A stretch of DNA of 63,421 nucleotides from Gammaproteobacteria bacterium (GCA_013289415.1 JABDAB010000004.1:29840-93260); one strand, 5' to 3'; shown: positions 45,328-54,223, counted from the first letter of the stretch. Numbers and translations: made by a program. The notes: generated by a model not told the origin, from the letters alone.

Positions 45328-46059
45328 ATGGATATCAATAATCTTTATATTACTTATGGAGCAGATCAAATCCCGTTTGAGCTTCACAATAAAAAACAAG
45401 AAAGTCATCGGATTACCATAAAAGTTAACCCGGATTGTCAGGTTATTGTTTTTGCACCTCCGGCGGCTACAACAGATGAAATCGTTGTTGCCGTTAATAA
45501 ACGAGCCCGCTGGGTTTATAACAAACTGCAAATTTTTAAAAATCAGCAGGAACAAATTTTACTACGTCAGTATATCAGTGGGGAGGCTCACTATTATTTG
45601 GGAAGACGATTTGTTTTAAAAGTAATAGATAACCCTTTTGCCATACCACATGCAAAACTCGTTAGAGGTCAATTGCAGGTGACCACCAATTCTGAAAAAC
45701 CACAGACTCAATTATTGCTTTCATCCTGGTATGAGCAGAAAGCCCGTGAAGTATTTGAGCGTAGGTTGAGTGTTCTATTGTCGGAGACTCATTGGGTGAG
45801 TAGTCGGCCAACATTGGCCGTAAAATTTATGAAAACCAGATGGGGGTGCTGCTCCTCAAACGGCAAAATAACACTCAATATTCATCTTGTAAAAGCACCG
45901 ACTTCATGTATCGATTATGTGATTTTGCATGAGCTATGCCATATTGCCGAGCATAATCACAGCCAAAAGTTTTATCGATTACTTAAGCAAGTAAATCCGA
46001 ATTGGGAGAAAACAAAGTATTTTCTTGATCAGAAAGCAAGTATTTATCTTTCTATGTAA
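45328..46059 (+). CDS. YgjP/M48-type metallopeptidase
   Basis: A 243-residue protein of the YgjP (DUF45) family. It contains KTRWGCCSSNGKITLNIHLV, the zinc-binding CIDYVILHELCHIAEHNHSQ (HExxH near residue 195) and a C-terminal WEKTKYFLDQ. It starts 13 bases after hsdR with GGATAA upstream, so it is the last gene of the restriction operon. YgjP proteases often accompany type I systems; the substrate is not known. Confidence 0.88.
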   Translation: MDINNLYITYGADQIPFELHNKKQESHRITIKVNPDCQVIVFAPPAATTDEIVVAVNKRARWVYNKLQIFKNQQEQILLRQYISGEAHYYLGRRFVLKVIDNPFAIPHAKLVRGQLQVTTNSEKPQTQLLLSSWYEQKAREVFERRLSVLLSETHWVSSRPTLAVKFMKTRWGCCSSNGKITLNIHLVKAPTSCIDYVILHELCHIAEHNHSQKFYRLLKQVNPNWEKTKYFLDQKASIYLSM

Positions 46060-46075
46060 ATTGTTTGATCTGATA

Positions 46076-46387
46076 TTAAAACGATGTAAGCGAACAAGTA
46101 CCGATCAAGTAACCGAACAAGTAATGATTTGGATAACCTGCCCGAGCCAGATGACCTTGCTGAGGAGAACATTGAAAATCTGGAAGCGGGTCTAAACACT
46201 CACAAGCAAACGGTTCAACATACAGCTCTTCTGCTAACGATTGATAACTTATTCCCCTGATCAACCCAACCACCCCGGTTCGGTAATCACCAAACGGTTT
46301 AATGCCCCTCAAATACAGAAGCTGTTGAAGATGTGGCAATCCACTTAATGCGGACAGCTCTTCATGGTTAATCTTTAAATATTTCAT
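46076..46387 (-). pseudogene. Small element-encoded protein, probably frameshifted
   Basis: Start ATG 46387 (MKYLKINHEELSALSG) with AAGGG seven bases upstream. The first ~65 residues (LPHLQQLLYLRGIKPFGDY then GVVGLIRGISYQSLAEELYV) look well conserved and like a replication- or element-associated regulator. The tail (CECLDPLPDFQCSPQQG onward) is unlike coding sequence in composition, and another frame reads more plausibly. A frameshift near residue 66 is suspected. The family name is not known to me. Confidence 0.45.
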
Positions 46388-46715
46388 CACTAAACCCTTC
46401 ATAAACGTTTATTTTCAATATCAAATGATTACAACTGATATCAATAAATTACACATAATGACTCGTTATTGATCCATGATAAATTGTTGAAATAATGTGT
46501 CAATGGGGTTTTGATGGGTGTTATTAAATGAACCTGAATGAACTTGAAAAAAGTTGGGGAGGAATATCGCCGCTGGTTCCAGGGTTGGTTGTTTTAACTT
46601 AAATCAGTTAAAATAAGCATTCCTTCTCGCACGGCTATGGAAACTTTTTTATGATTAATATAATGTCTACCGTTCCAGCCAGCGCTCAACGAGTTACGTC
46701 TTGAAATAATATCCA
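46388..46715. other. Intergenic region, nothing recognised
   Basis: About 330 bases lie between the divergent small gene and the primase-helicase gene. A 24-codon frame (MNLNELEKSWGGIS) at about 46528 has no strong support. The promoters of both flanking genes should lie here, but no clear consensus pair was found. Confidence 0.4.
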
Positions 46716-49487
46716 ATGATCACTAAAGACTCATTAATCCCGGAAAAAATTGCCTTATTCCGCTCCTTGTTTCGCGGCCGAGATGATGTATATCCGCGAC
46801 GTTTTCTAAATCGAAAAACACAAAAATCAGGCTATGCCCCGGCATGTCGCAATGAATGGGTTCGAAATGTTTGTGCAAAACCCAAAATCAAATGTTTGGA
46901 TTGCCCAAATCGACAATTTATTCATGTTTCTGATGACGTAGTAATTTGGCATTTGCAAGGCCAAGACGCGGAAGGCAAAGATTTCGTCATGGGTGTCTAT
47001 CCTCTGCTTCTGGATGACACGTGTTTTTTCCTGGCTGCCGATTTTGATAAGACAAGCTGGGAAACAGATGCGTTAGCGTTCATGAAAACATGCCATCAGA
47101 TGAATTTGCCCGCGGCTCTTGAACGTTCCCGGTCAGGCAATGGTGGCCATGTTTGGTTGTTTTTTGCTGAGGCAATCCCGGCGAATTTAGCCCGAAGACT
47201 GGGTGCTTATATTTTGACTGAAACCATGGAGCATAATCCACAACTGGGCTTGGACTCCTATGATCGGTTGTTTCCGAATCAAGACACTTTGCCACGAGGC
47301 GGTTTCGGTAATTTAATTGCATTGCCGTTACAGAAAAAATCGAGAAAAGACGGTAACAGTGTTTTTGTTGATGATCAATTACAAGTCATTCCTGATCAAT
47401 GGGCTTACCTTTCTAACCTTAAAAAAATTCCTCGTGATGATATTGAACGGCGGGTTTCGGAGGCTGAAGCCAAAGGGCGTGTTGTGGGCGTGCGTCTTGA
47501 TATATCAGAGGAAGAGAATCCGACGCCATGGCGCCCACTTCCTCTGCCGTCAAACATTGAAAACCTGCCAAAAAAACTAACCCTGGTTGTTGGGAATGAA
47601 ATTTTTATCGAAAAAGAAAAATTACCCCCAATGCTGCTCAATAGACTCATTCGCCTGGCGGCTTTTCAAAATCCAGAGTTTTATAAAGCCCAAGCGATGC
47701 GACTGCCTGTATATGATAAACCACGAATCATTGGCTGTGCCCGTGATTATTCCCATCATGTCGGTCTGCCGCGAGGCTGTCTTGATGAGATAACCACATT
47801 GCTGCGTAGTTTAAAAATAAAATCTACTTTGCAAGATGAGCTGTTTGATGGACAACCTATCGATGTTCAGTTTTGTGGTGAATTAAGGCCTGAGCAACAA
47901 AGTGCAGTTGATGCCATGATGAAATCAGAAACCGGTGTTTTGGCTGCAACGACCGCGTTTGGAAAAACGGTCATTGCTGCATGGTTAATAGCAAAACGAC
48001 AAGTGAATACATTAATAATTGTGCACACCAAGCAATTGCAGGATCAATGGATCGAACGATTACATACATTTCTTGAGATTCCTACTAACAAGATGGGACG
48101 CATTGGTGGCGGACGGAAAAAGATCACGGGTTTGATTGATATTGCACTGGTTCAAACCCTGATACGCAATGATGATGTAGAATCCCTGATAAACCAATAT
48201 GGGCATATTGTCGTCGACGAATGCCACCACATTCCTTCCCGTAGTTTTGATGATGTCATTCGGCAAGCTAAAGCGCGTTTTATCACCGGTTTATCAGCAA
48301 CCATTGCGCGAAAAGATGGGCAACACCCCATTATCACCATGCGTTGCGGTTCCATACAATATCGTGTGAATGCAAAAGCACAAGCGGTAGCACGACCATT
48401 CGAGCATTATGTGATTGTACGTCCCACCAGTTTTCGCCCACTGAAACAAATCGATGAAGATCTACGTATCCAGTTTCAAGATTTGAATGGTGAGCTTATC
48501 AACGATGATGATCGCAATAAATTGATTTGTGACGACGTTATTCATGCTTTAAAAAGAGGTCGCTCACCTGTGATCATAACTGAGCGCAATGAACACCTTG
48601 ATCTGTTGTATCAATGTCTCATATCAAAAGTTCAACATCTTATTGTGCTGCGTGGTGGTCTGAATGCCAAAGAAATGAAGCTTGCGGTGAATCAACTCAA
48701 CTCCATTCCGCTTGATGAAGAACGAGTCTTGCTTGCAACGGGTAAATTTATTGGAGAAGGGTTTGATGACGCGAGATTGGACACATTATTTTTAACGCTG
48801 CCCATTTCATGGAAAGGTACCATTACACAATATATTGGCCGCTTGCATAGACTGCATGATTCAAAAAAAGAAGTACAAGTATATGATTATGCGGATCTTG
48901 CCGTTCCAATGCTTGAACGTATGTTCAACCGCCGTTGCAAAGCTTACGAAGCAGCCGGGTACAAAATGATATTGCCGGCAAGTGCTTATCCGGGATGGCC
49001 GTCAGATGTGACGCTTCCAGCAGAACCAAGCTGGAAAAATGACTATGCTGGTTCTATACGCCGGTTGGTTCGTGATGGTCTGGATGTATCACTGGCGCAA
49101 TTATTCGCAGATGCTGCCCGTCAGGATGGCTCTGACACGGTGGGCATTGAGCGTGCTCGAAGCACCATTGAAGCGTTTCTTTTCTATCGACTGGAAAGCT
49201 TGCCTGAAACCCGTAGTCGATTTCAGTTAAATCACGAATTATCCATCCCGTTTGATGGATTGGGACGCATGGAAGTCGATTTATTATGCCAGGATAAGCG
49301 GGTTGTTGTTGAGATTGATGGCATGCAACATCTTGCATCAAAGGAGGCTTATCGTAATGATAGACGCAAAGATCTATTGCTACAGGAAAACGGTTACAAA
49401 GTAATAAGATTTTTGGCAGAAGATGTGAGCAAACAACTGGATATGGTTCTGGATACTATTTTGCGGATCTTGGCCAAACAAACCTGA
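46716..49487 (+). CDS. TOTE-type primase / SF2 helicase / DUF559 nuclease fusion
   Basis: A 923-residue protein. The N-terminal ~300 residues match the primase-like module of TOTE conflict systems: FLAADFDKTSWETDALAFMK, ALERSRSGNGGHVWLFF and RLFPNQDTLPRGGFGNLIAL (conserved acidic, SGxGxHxW and LPxGGxGN motifs), after a Cys cluster KCLDCPNRQF. A DEAD/DEAH helicase follows: AATTAFGKTVIAAWLIA (near residue 410), VVDECHHIPS (near 500), TGLSATIARKDG and QYIGRLHRLHD. The C-terminus is a DUF559/VSR-like nuclease: GLGRMEVDLLCQDKRVVVEI then DGMQHLASKEAYRNDRRKD. It is presumably an antiviral enzyme acting on foreign nucleic acid. It is the last gene before the tRNA attachment site. Confidence 0.85.
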   Translation: MITKDSLIPEKIALFRSLFRGRDDVYPRRFLNRKTQKSGYAPACRNEWVRNVCAKPKIKCLDCPNRQFIHVSDDVVIWHLQGQDAEGKDFVMGVYPLLLDDTCFFLAADFDKTSWETDALAFMKTCHQMNLPAALERSRSGNGGHVWLFFAEAIPANLARRLGAYILTETMEHNPQLGLDSYDRLFPNQDTLPRGGFGNLIALPLQKKSRKDGNSVFVDDQLQVIPDQWAYLSNLKKIPRDDIERRVSEAEAKGRVVGVRLDISEEENPTPWRPLPLPSNIENLPKKLTLVVGNEIFIEKEKLPPMLLNRLIRLAAFQNPEFYKAQAMRLPVYDKPRIIGCARDYSHHVGLPRGCLDEITTLLRSLKIKSTLQDELFDGQPIDVQFCGELRPEQQSAVDAMMKSETGVLAATTAFGKTVIAAWLIAKRQVNTLIIVHTKQLQDQWIERLHTFLEIPTNKMGRIGGGRKKITGLIDIALVQTLIRNDDVESLINQYGHIVVDECHHIPSRSFDDVIRQAKARFITGLSATIARKDGQHPIITMRCGSIQYRVNAKAQAVARPFEHYVIVRPTSFRPLKQIDEDLRIQFQDLNGELINDDDRNKLICDDVIHALKRGRSPVIITERNEHLDLLYQCLISKVQHLIVLRGGLNAKEMKLAVNQLNSIPLDEERVLLATGKFIGEGFDDARLDTLFLTLPISWKGTITQYIGRLHRLHDSKKEVQVYDYADLAVPMLERMFNRRCKAYEAAGYKMILPASAYPGWPSDVTLPAEPSWKNDYAGSIRRLVRDGLDVSLAQLFADAARQDGSDTVGIERARSTIEAFLFYRLESLPETRSRFQLNHELSIPFDGLGRMEVDLLCQDKRVVVEIDGMQHLASKEAYRNDRRKDLLLQENGYKVIRFLAEDVSKQLDMVLDTILRILAKQT

Positions 49488-49531
49488 GAGAAAACCTTTT
49501 AAGGCTCAACAACAGCCTAACAATTTAAAAA

Positions 49532-49551
49532 GTGTAGCCAGATGTGTAGCC
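49532..49551. repeat. Paired GTGTAGCC sites at the right end of the island
   Basis: GTGTAGCC occurs at 49532-49539 and 49544-49551, about 50 bases from the tRNA 3' end. It corresponds in position to the GTGTACCCC pair at 28404-28424. These are likely integrase arm sites. Confidence 0.5.
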
Positions 49552-49598
49552 AAGAATAATTTTTAGTAAATATAAAACTCTAAAACCTTTGCTGTATA

Positions 49599-49675
49599 TG
49601 GTCGGGACGGAAGGATTTGAACCTTCGACCACTAGCACCCCATGCTAGTACGCTACCAGGCTGCGCTACGCCCCG
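49599..49675 (-). tRNA. tRNA-Pro (anticodon GGG)
   Basis: A 77-nt tRNA with encoded CCA (49599-49601). The acceptor arms CGGGGCG and CGTCCCG pair with one G-U. The D arm holds AGCCTGGTA; the anticodon stem CTAGC/GCTAG encloses ATGGGGT, giving anticodon GGG; the T arm holds GGTTCAAATCC. It is the integration target of the island to its left, which preserves the 3' end. Confidence 0.95.
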
Positions 49676-49710
49676 AAATTGAAATATGCTTAGTAAAAAC
49701 AGCATGGCGC

Positions 49711-49739
49711 ATAGTACCGTAACTCTTGATAAATGACAA
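49711..49739 (-). promoter_or_regulatory. Promoter of tRNA-Pro
   Basis: On the reverse strand TTGTCA (49734-49739) and TACTAT (49711-49716) are spaced by 17 bases, about 35 bases before the tRNA 5' end. The spacing and position fit a sigma-70 promoter. Confidence 0.65.
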
Positions 49740-49798
49740 GACTTGGTCTTGATTATCGATTTTTACTCGCCAGAATTAATGTTCATTAAATATTCTTT

Positions 49799-49827
49799 TT
49801 GATTATTCCTGTTTCATTGCATATAAT
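49799..49827 (+). promoter_or_regulatory. Promoter of the small lipoprotein gene
   Basis: TTGATT (49799-49804) and TATAAT (49822-49827) are separated by 17 bases, about 30 bases before the ATG at 49859. A second TATAAT overlaps at 49828-49833. Confidence 0.7.
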
Positions 49828-49858
49828 TATAATGCAACTACAACACAAGGATGTTATC

Positions 49859-50083
49859 ATGAAAAAATTCTTAATTTCGATATTTATAGTGGGTTCACTC
49901 GGCTTGTTGGCGGGTTGCGGGTGTATGGATGAGATGTCATGCAGTTCAGGCGTTTCGTATGTATCAACCGGCTCGTCGTGCAATACATGCCCTAAACCAG
50001 CCTGTCAAACATGTGGTAATTCATGTGGTGCTTGCGGTACTAGTGCCGGTTATTCTTCTTATACATATGGTGGTTGGTACTAA
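49859..50083 (+). CDS. Small cysteine-rich lipoprotein (74 aa)
   Basis: Start ATG 49859 with AAGGA upstream. MKKFLISIFIVGSLGLLAGC is a lipoprotein signal peptide with the lipobox LAGC. The mature part is short and rich in Cys, Ser and Tyr (SCNTCPKPACQTCGNSCGAC), with CxxC pairs. It is probably anchored in the envelope. Function unknown. It is monocistronic with its own promoter; GGCGCCAGGTTCACCTGGTG just behind the stop forms a hairpin and a T-rich tract follows, a likely terminator. Confidence 0.75.
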   Translation: MKKFLISIFIVGSLGLLAGCGCMDEMSCSSGVSYVSTGSSCNTCPKPACQTCGNSCGACGTSAGYSSYTYGGWY

Positions 50084-50130
50084 CCGTTGGGAATGGCGCC
50101 AGGTTCACCTGGTGCCATTTATTTTGTTTT

Positions 50131-50556
50131 TTATCTGTCAGTTCTCAGTGTGAGGACATCACATTGTGCGTCGTGAATCACTTCTCTTGCTGTGTTGCCA
50201 AGAAATGAGGGTAGTTTTGAGGGGGTGTGGCTGCCGATGATGATAAGGTTACAGTCGAGTGCCTTTGCTTTGTTGAGAATGTGGGTTTTGATCGGTCCAA
50301 TTTCAACAAACTGTTGATCCAGTGGAATGTTTAAGGCTTCACATAATACTGCCATAACGGCTTGCGCATCTTCCTTAACCGGGTTGTCAAACTCAGCGAA
50401 TCCAAGTCCTTGTGCCAGTTGCAGGGTGGCGGGTGGTTCGATTACATGGAGTAAATACAGTTTTGCGTGAAAGCGTTTTGCAAGGTCTACAGCTTGTTGG
50501 CACATGTGAAAATGGTTTTCACTTAAATCAGTGGCATGTAAAATATGAGTGTACAT
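50131..50556 (-). CDS. Universal stress protein, UspA family
   Basis: A 141-residue protein starting MYTHILHATDLSENH at ATG 50556, with GAGG just upstream. An upstream in-frame ATG at 50574 lacks a site. It has the Usp alpha/beta fold signatures HATDLSENH, AKLYLLHVIEPP and LIIIGSHTPSKLPSFLGNTA (the phosphate-binding GxH...G.TA loop), ending in VLTLRTDR. It is expected in the cytosol as a nucleotide-binding stress protein. It lies downstream of folK on the same strand but 50 bases away with its own ribosome site. Confidence 0.9.
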   Translation of the reverse strand: MYTHILHATDLSENHFHMCQQAVDLAKRFHAKLYLLHVIEPPATLQLAQGLGFAEFDNPVKEDAQAVMAVLCEALNIPLDQQFVEIGPIKTHILNKAKALDCNLIIIGSHTPSKLPSFLGNTAREVIHDAQCDVLTLRTDR

Positions 50557-50612
50557 ATATACCTCTTTTATCAATCAGGTATATTTAGTGTAGTTGATGC
50601 AGTGAGGTAATA

Positions 50613-51092
50613 TCAATGCTGTATTGGAATTACATGCGTTTTACATGAAGTCAGATAAGAGCTGACTAACTTTCCATTGGGTAAACAGGCTAAAGGTGCC
50701 ACCTCCAAAAGTGGGATGAGTACAAAATCGCGTTCAAGCATGTATTGATGGGGGATGGTTAAATCATGAAGGTTGATTGATTTATTACCATAAAGCAATA
50801 GGTCAATGTCCAGTGTTCTGGCACCCCAACGCACCTTGCGTGTGCGTTGCTGTTTATTTTCAATGGATTGACAATGACGTAACAGGCTTTTTGCGGGTAG
50901 TGAAGATTGAATGGCAACAACCATGTTGTAATAGGTCGGTTGAGCGCGCACACCAAGTGGTCTGCTTAAGTAAACGCGGGATTGAGCCGTGATGGTAGAA
51001 CGAGGCAGTTTGCGCAGCGCCGAAATGGCTTGTCTTAATTGGCGCTTTGGCATACGTAAATTACTGCCTAACCCTAAATAACAACGCGTCAT
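50613..51092 (-). CDS. folK: 2-amino-4-hydroxy-6-hydroxymethyldihydropteridine diphosphokinase
   Basis: A 159-residue HPPK. It has RCYLGLGSNLRMPKRQLRQA at the start, YLSRPLGVRAQPTYYNMVVA in the middle and VRWGARTLDIDLLLYGN with the catalytic DxD. It transfers pyrophosphate from ATP to the pterin in folate synthesis. Its ATG is two bases after the pcnB stop, so the two are co-transcribed, as in many gammaproteobacteria. Confidence 0.96.
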   Translation of the reverse strand: MTRCYLGLGSNLRMPKRQLRQAISALRKLPRSTITAQSRVYLSRPLGVRAQPTYYNMVVAIQSSLPAKSLLRHCQSIENKQQRTRKVRWGARTLDIDLLLYGNKSINLHDLTIPHQYMLERDFVLIPLLEVAPLACLPNGKLVSSYLTSCKTHVIPIQH

Positions 51093-51094
51093 GC

Positions 51095-52465
51095 TTAATC
51101 TGTAACTGCGGGTTTGGGTTTTGGTTTGCGACGCTTGCGAGGCTTGGGGACTGCTGTTACCACCGTATCCAGTTGACTAATCATCTCGGCTTGCGCTGCC
51201 GCATCGACATCCTGGAACGTAGTCCACCATTGAGCCAGCTCCATTGACTCATCACCAGCCAAGGCTCTTAGCGCGAGAAAATCATAGGCCGCACGAAACC
51301 GTGGATGTTCTAATAGGGGATAGGGACGATGACCTGAGCGTTTTGGAAAACGAAATTGCATGAGCCAAATCTCGCGCATAACTTGTGTGAAACGTTTTGG
51401 AATGGTAACCAGTTTATTTTGTTCGGTGATAACCTGTGACATGGCTTTTTCAAGTGCTGGCAGTGGATCCATACCTTCCAGTTTAAATTGTGTCTTGCGC
51501 GCCATTAAGGGAAACCAGAGAATAACGGCGAAGATAAAGGCTGGTGTAACTGGTTTACCATCACGAACCCGAGTGTCGGTGCTTTCCAACGCATTAATTA
51601 GCAATGCATTGACTGGGTATGAGCTATCAAGAAGCCGTGCCGTTTGTGGGAAGAGATGGTGGAACAGGCCATATTTTACCAGCAATCGCTGTACTGGTTC
51701 AGCTTGACCACATTGATAAAGTTTAGTCATTTCATCAAATAAACGTGATCCGGATATATGGGTAATGAGGATGCTCAAATCATTCATTGGGGCAGCTGTT
51801 TCAGGCGCGATCTCAAAATGTAATTTCGCACTGAAACGAATGGCGCGTAACATGCGCACAGGGTCTTCCTGATAACGGGTTGTTGGATCGCCTATCATGC
51901 GGATCATCCGCAGTTCTACATCCTTAACGCCACCGGTATAGTCGACAATAGAGCCATCGACTAAATTATAATAGAGTGAATTAATGGTGAAATCACGTCG
52001 CCAGGCATCTTCCTCAAGGGTTCCATATACATTGTCGCGTATCAGCATGCCTCGGTCATTGGTTTGTTGGCTTTCATCCACGGCGTCATGGCCACGGAAG
52101 GTTGCAACTTCAATAATTTCACGATGATAGAGAATATGAGCCAGTTTAAAGCGTCGACCTATGATGCGCGCATTTCGAAACAGGTTTTTGATTTGATTGG
52201 GCGTGGCGCTGGTTGCCACATCAAAATCCTTCGGCGCCTTGCGTAACAATAAATCGCGAACGCTGCCGCCAACTAAATAAGCTTGAAAACCGGAGCTGTT
52301 AAGACGATTTAATACCGTCAGCGCATTGGGGCTAATATCTGTTTTTGACACATGATGATGGTTGCGAGTTATGGTATGCGCCAAATCCACCTCTGAATTA
52401 ATAGGCAATGTCTTAGGCTTGGCTTTACGTAACAGTTTTTTGATTAAGTTGATGATTATGTTCAC
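51095..52465 (-). CDS. pcnB: Poly(A) polymerase I
   Basis: A 456-residue protein starting at GTG 52465 (MNIIINLIKKLL). The nucleotidyltransferase core has YLVGGSVRDLLLRKAPKDFD with VATSA, and RRFKLAHILYHREIIEVATF. RRDFTINSLYYNL and YQEDPVRMLRAIRFSAKLHF follow in the RNA-binding half. The tail is basic (PKPRKRRKPKPKPAVTD). PcnB adds 3' poly(A) tails that promote RNA decay. It is first in the pcnB-folK operon. The start has no strong ribosome site. Confidence 0.94.
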   Translation of the reverse strand: MNIIINLIKKLLRKAKPKTLPINSEVDLAHTITRNHHHVSKTDISPNALTVLNRLNSSGFQAYLVGGSVRDLLLRKAPKDFDVATSATPNQIKNLFRNARIIGRRFKLAHILYHREIIEVATFRGHDAVDESQQTNDRGMLIRDNVYGTLEEDAWRRDFTINSLYYNLVDGSIVDYTGGVKDVELRMIRMIGDPTTRYQEDPVRMLRAIRFSAKLHFEIAPETAAPMNDLSILITHISGSRLFDEMTKLYQCGQAEPVQRLLVKYGLFHHLFPQTARLLDSSYPVNALLINALESTDTRVRDGKPVTPAFIFAVILWFPLMARKTQFKLEGMDPLPALEKAMSQVITEQNKLVTIPKRFTQVMREIWLMQFRFPKRSGHRPYPLLEHPRFRAAYDFLALRALAGDESMELAQWWTTFQDVDAAAQAEMISQLDTVVTAVPKPRKRRKPKPKPAVTD

Positions 52466-52601
52466 CTGATTTTAGATTAAATGATAGCTTTCTTATTATA
52501 GCTAAGGTGAAGCGGAAAGTGAACCATTTACCTTTTAGTCATTATTGTGGACAATATAATTTTAATTAAGGACGGAAGTTATTAAAACTTATGTCCTAAG
52601 A

Positions 52602-53339
52602 ATGGATGCCATGGAATTTTTGGATATTGTTTTAAGTGTATTAGCCCTGATTATTCTAGAAATTGTCTTGGGTATTGATAATCTGGTTTTTTTATCAATA
52701 TTGACGGAGAAATTACCCAAAGGGGATCGCAAGCGGGCCCGGCATTGGGGGCTTACATTTGCGTGGATTACTCGATTAATGTTGCTTGCTTCTGCTATCT
52801 TCCTAGTTAAATTAACCAAGCCTTTTTTGATTGTTGGTCAGCTTTCATTCTCTGTCCGAGATATTTTTCTGTTTGCGGGAGGGACTTTTTTAATTTACAA
52901 GGCCACTCAGGAAATTCATTATGAAGTAGGAGAGACCCCAGCTGAGCAAAAAAACATCCTTGGTGCTGCTGCAGCAACTATTCATGGGGTTGTGATTCAA
53001 ATTGGGTTGATGGATATTATTTTTTCACTGGACAGCGTGCTAACGGCCATTGCTGTGACCAACAACTTTATTGTCATGGCCGTGGCTATTACTTGCGCTA
53101 TTCTGGTGATGGTTTATGCTAGTGAACCGGTGGGGCAATTTATTGAAAAACACCCAAGCATCAAAATGTTAGCCTTGAGTTTTTTGATTTTGATTGGCAC
53201 GATGCTGGTAGCTGACAGCTTTGGTTTTCATGTGCCACGAGGTTATCTGTATTTTGCAATGGGATTCGCGTTAGGTGTTGAGTCACTAAATTTGCTAAAG
53301 CAAGCTAAGGAACTGCGCAATAATAACTTACACGATTGA
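52602..53339 (+). CDS. TerC-family integral membrane protein
   Basis: About 245 residues; the start is 52602 or the ATG at 52611. There are seven or so membrane segments with the TerC signatures LIILEIVLGIDNLVFLSILT and MDIIFSLDSVLTAIAVTNN, whose acidic residues are thought to bind metal. The family is linked to metal (manganese) export and tellurite resistance. The last residues (AKELRNNNLHD) and the TGA come from the inverted-repeat element that starts at 53308, so the natural C-terminus was probably replaced by an insertion. Confidence 0.88.
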   Translation: MDAMEFLDIVLSVLALIILEIVLGIDNLVFLSILTEKLPKGDRKRARHWGLTFAWITRLMLLASAIFLVKLTKPFLIVGQLSFSVRDIFLFAGGTFLIYKATQEIHYEVGETPAEQKNILGAAAATIHGVVIQIGLMDIIFSLDSVLTAIAVTNNFIVMAVAITCAILVMVYASEPVGQFIEKHPSIKMLALSFLILIGTMLVADSFGFHVPRGYLYFAMGFALGVESLNLLKQAKELRNNNLHD

Positions 53340-53399
53340 GCGCCCAGATGACGGCAAGATGGGATGTTCAATCGTGTAAGTTATTATTGCGCAGTTCCT
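53308..53399. mobile_element. 92-bp inverted-repeat element (copy 1)
   Basis: It starts AGGAACTGCGCAATAATAAC and ends with the exact reverse complement; the arms run about 32 bases to CACGATTGA. The core includes CCAGATGACGGCAAGATGGG. It provides the stop codon of the TerC gene. In RNA it would fold into a very long hairpin. Confidence 0.85.
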
Positions 53400-53434
53400 A
53401 AGCGCCGGCAGAAAAAAATCAAACAGGAGCCCTC

Positions 53435-53851
53435 GTGTTAATTATTAAGGCGTTTCACATCATTGCTATGGTAGCGTGGTTCGCGGGATTGTTTTATTTA
53501 CCGCGTTTATTTGTTTATCATGCGGATGCACAGGATCAAATCAGTATTGACCGTTTCAAGGTAATGGAGCGACGTCTGTATTATGCTATTACATGGCCCG
53601 CGGCTATCTTGACGACGGTATTTGGCATATGGCTACTTACCTACAATCCACATTACTACCTGAAGGCTGGATGGATGCATGCGAAGTTAGCTTTGGTTAT
53701 TTTGTTGTGGGCATATCATTTGGGTTGCGGGCATTTTGTTAAAGAATTTGCTCATGATCACAACACTAAAGGACATGGATTTTATCGAGTATTTAATGAA
53801 TTACCTACAATTTTGTTGATTGGAATTGTAATGCTGGTAATACTAAAGTAG
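53435..53851 (+). CDS. hemJ: Protoporphyrinogen oxidase HemJ
   Basis: A 138-residue membrane protein starting at GTG 53435, five bases after AGGAG. It has IIKAFHIIAMVAWFAGLFYL with PRLFVYH, YAITWPAAILTTVFGIWLL and GWMHAKLALVILLWAYHLGC, matching HemJ with its conserved His and Lys residues and four membrane segments. It oxidises protoporphyrinogen IX in haem synthesis. The gene starts 36 bases after the repeat element that follows terC. Confidence 0.93.
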   Translation: MLIIKAFHIIAMVAWFAGLFYLPRLFVYHADAQDQISIDRFKVMERRLYYAITWPAAILTTVFGIWLLTYNPHYYLKAGWMHAKLALVILLWAYHLGCGHFVKEFAHDHNTKGHGFYRVFNELPTILLIGIVMLVILK

Positions 53852-53872
53852 GGGCTTGTCCTTAGGGGGCTA

Positions 53873-54049
53873 GACAAATAAAGTTACATTTAGCATCCCA
53901 TCTTGCGCTCATGTTTAAACGATTAGATGTCTAAAAAGACGCTTACATAGAATAACTATGCGCGCATCTTTTTAGACATCTAATCGTTTAAATCTGAACC
54001 CAATCTGGGCGCCAAATATGGCCGTTCCTTGCTGCGGAGTGAGTAGTTA
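53873..54049. repeat. Mosaic of short repeats with a long hairpin
   Basis: Three units lie in a row. A GGGGGCTAGACAAATAAAAG unit is related to 14392-14428. A hairpin at 53914-53992 has ~29-bp arms starting TTTAAACGATTAGATGTCTA. A 41-bp repeat at 54009-54049 is shared with 18686-18726. The last unit overlaps the stop codon of the rubredoxin gene. The whole block separates two convergent genes and probably ends both transcripts. Confidence 0.7.
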
Positions 54050-54223
54050 ATCGATTTCGACCATTTCAAAATCTTCTTTACCCGCACCACAATCAGGGCA
54101 AAACCAATTTTCGGGCACGTCTTCCCATAGCGTTCCAGCCTCAATGCCGTCGTCAGGCCAGCCTTCCGCTTCGTTGTAAATGAATCCACATATAACACAA
54201 ATATATTTTTTATAGGCTTGCAT
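54047..54223 (-). CDS. Rubredoxin
   Basis: A 58-residue protein from ATG 54223: [40 protein letters not shown], then [18 protein letters not shown]. The two CxxCG motifs that bind one iron and the conserved aromatic residues are all present. It is a small cytosolic electron carrier. Its stop codon (54047-54049) lies in a dispersed 41-bp repeat. Upstream 150 bases separate it from the next gene on the same strand. Confidence 0.95.
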   Translation of the reverse strand: MQAYKKYICVICGFIYNEAEGWPDDGIEAGTLWEDVPENWFCPDCGAGKEDFEMVEID

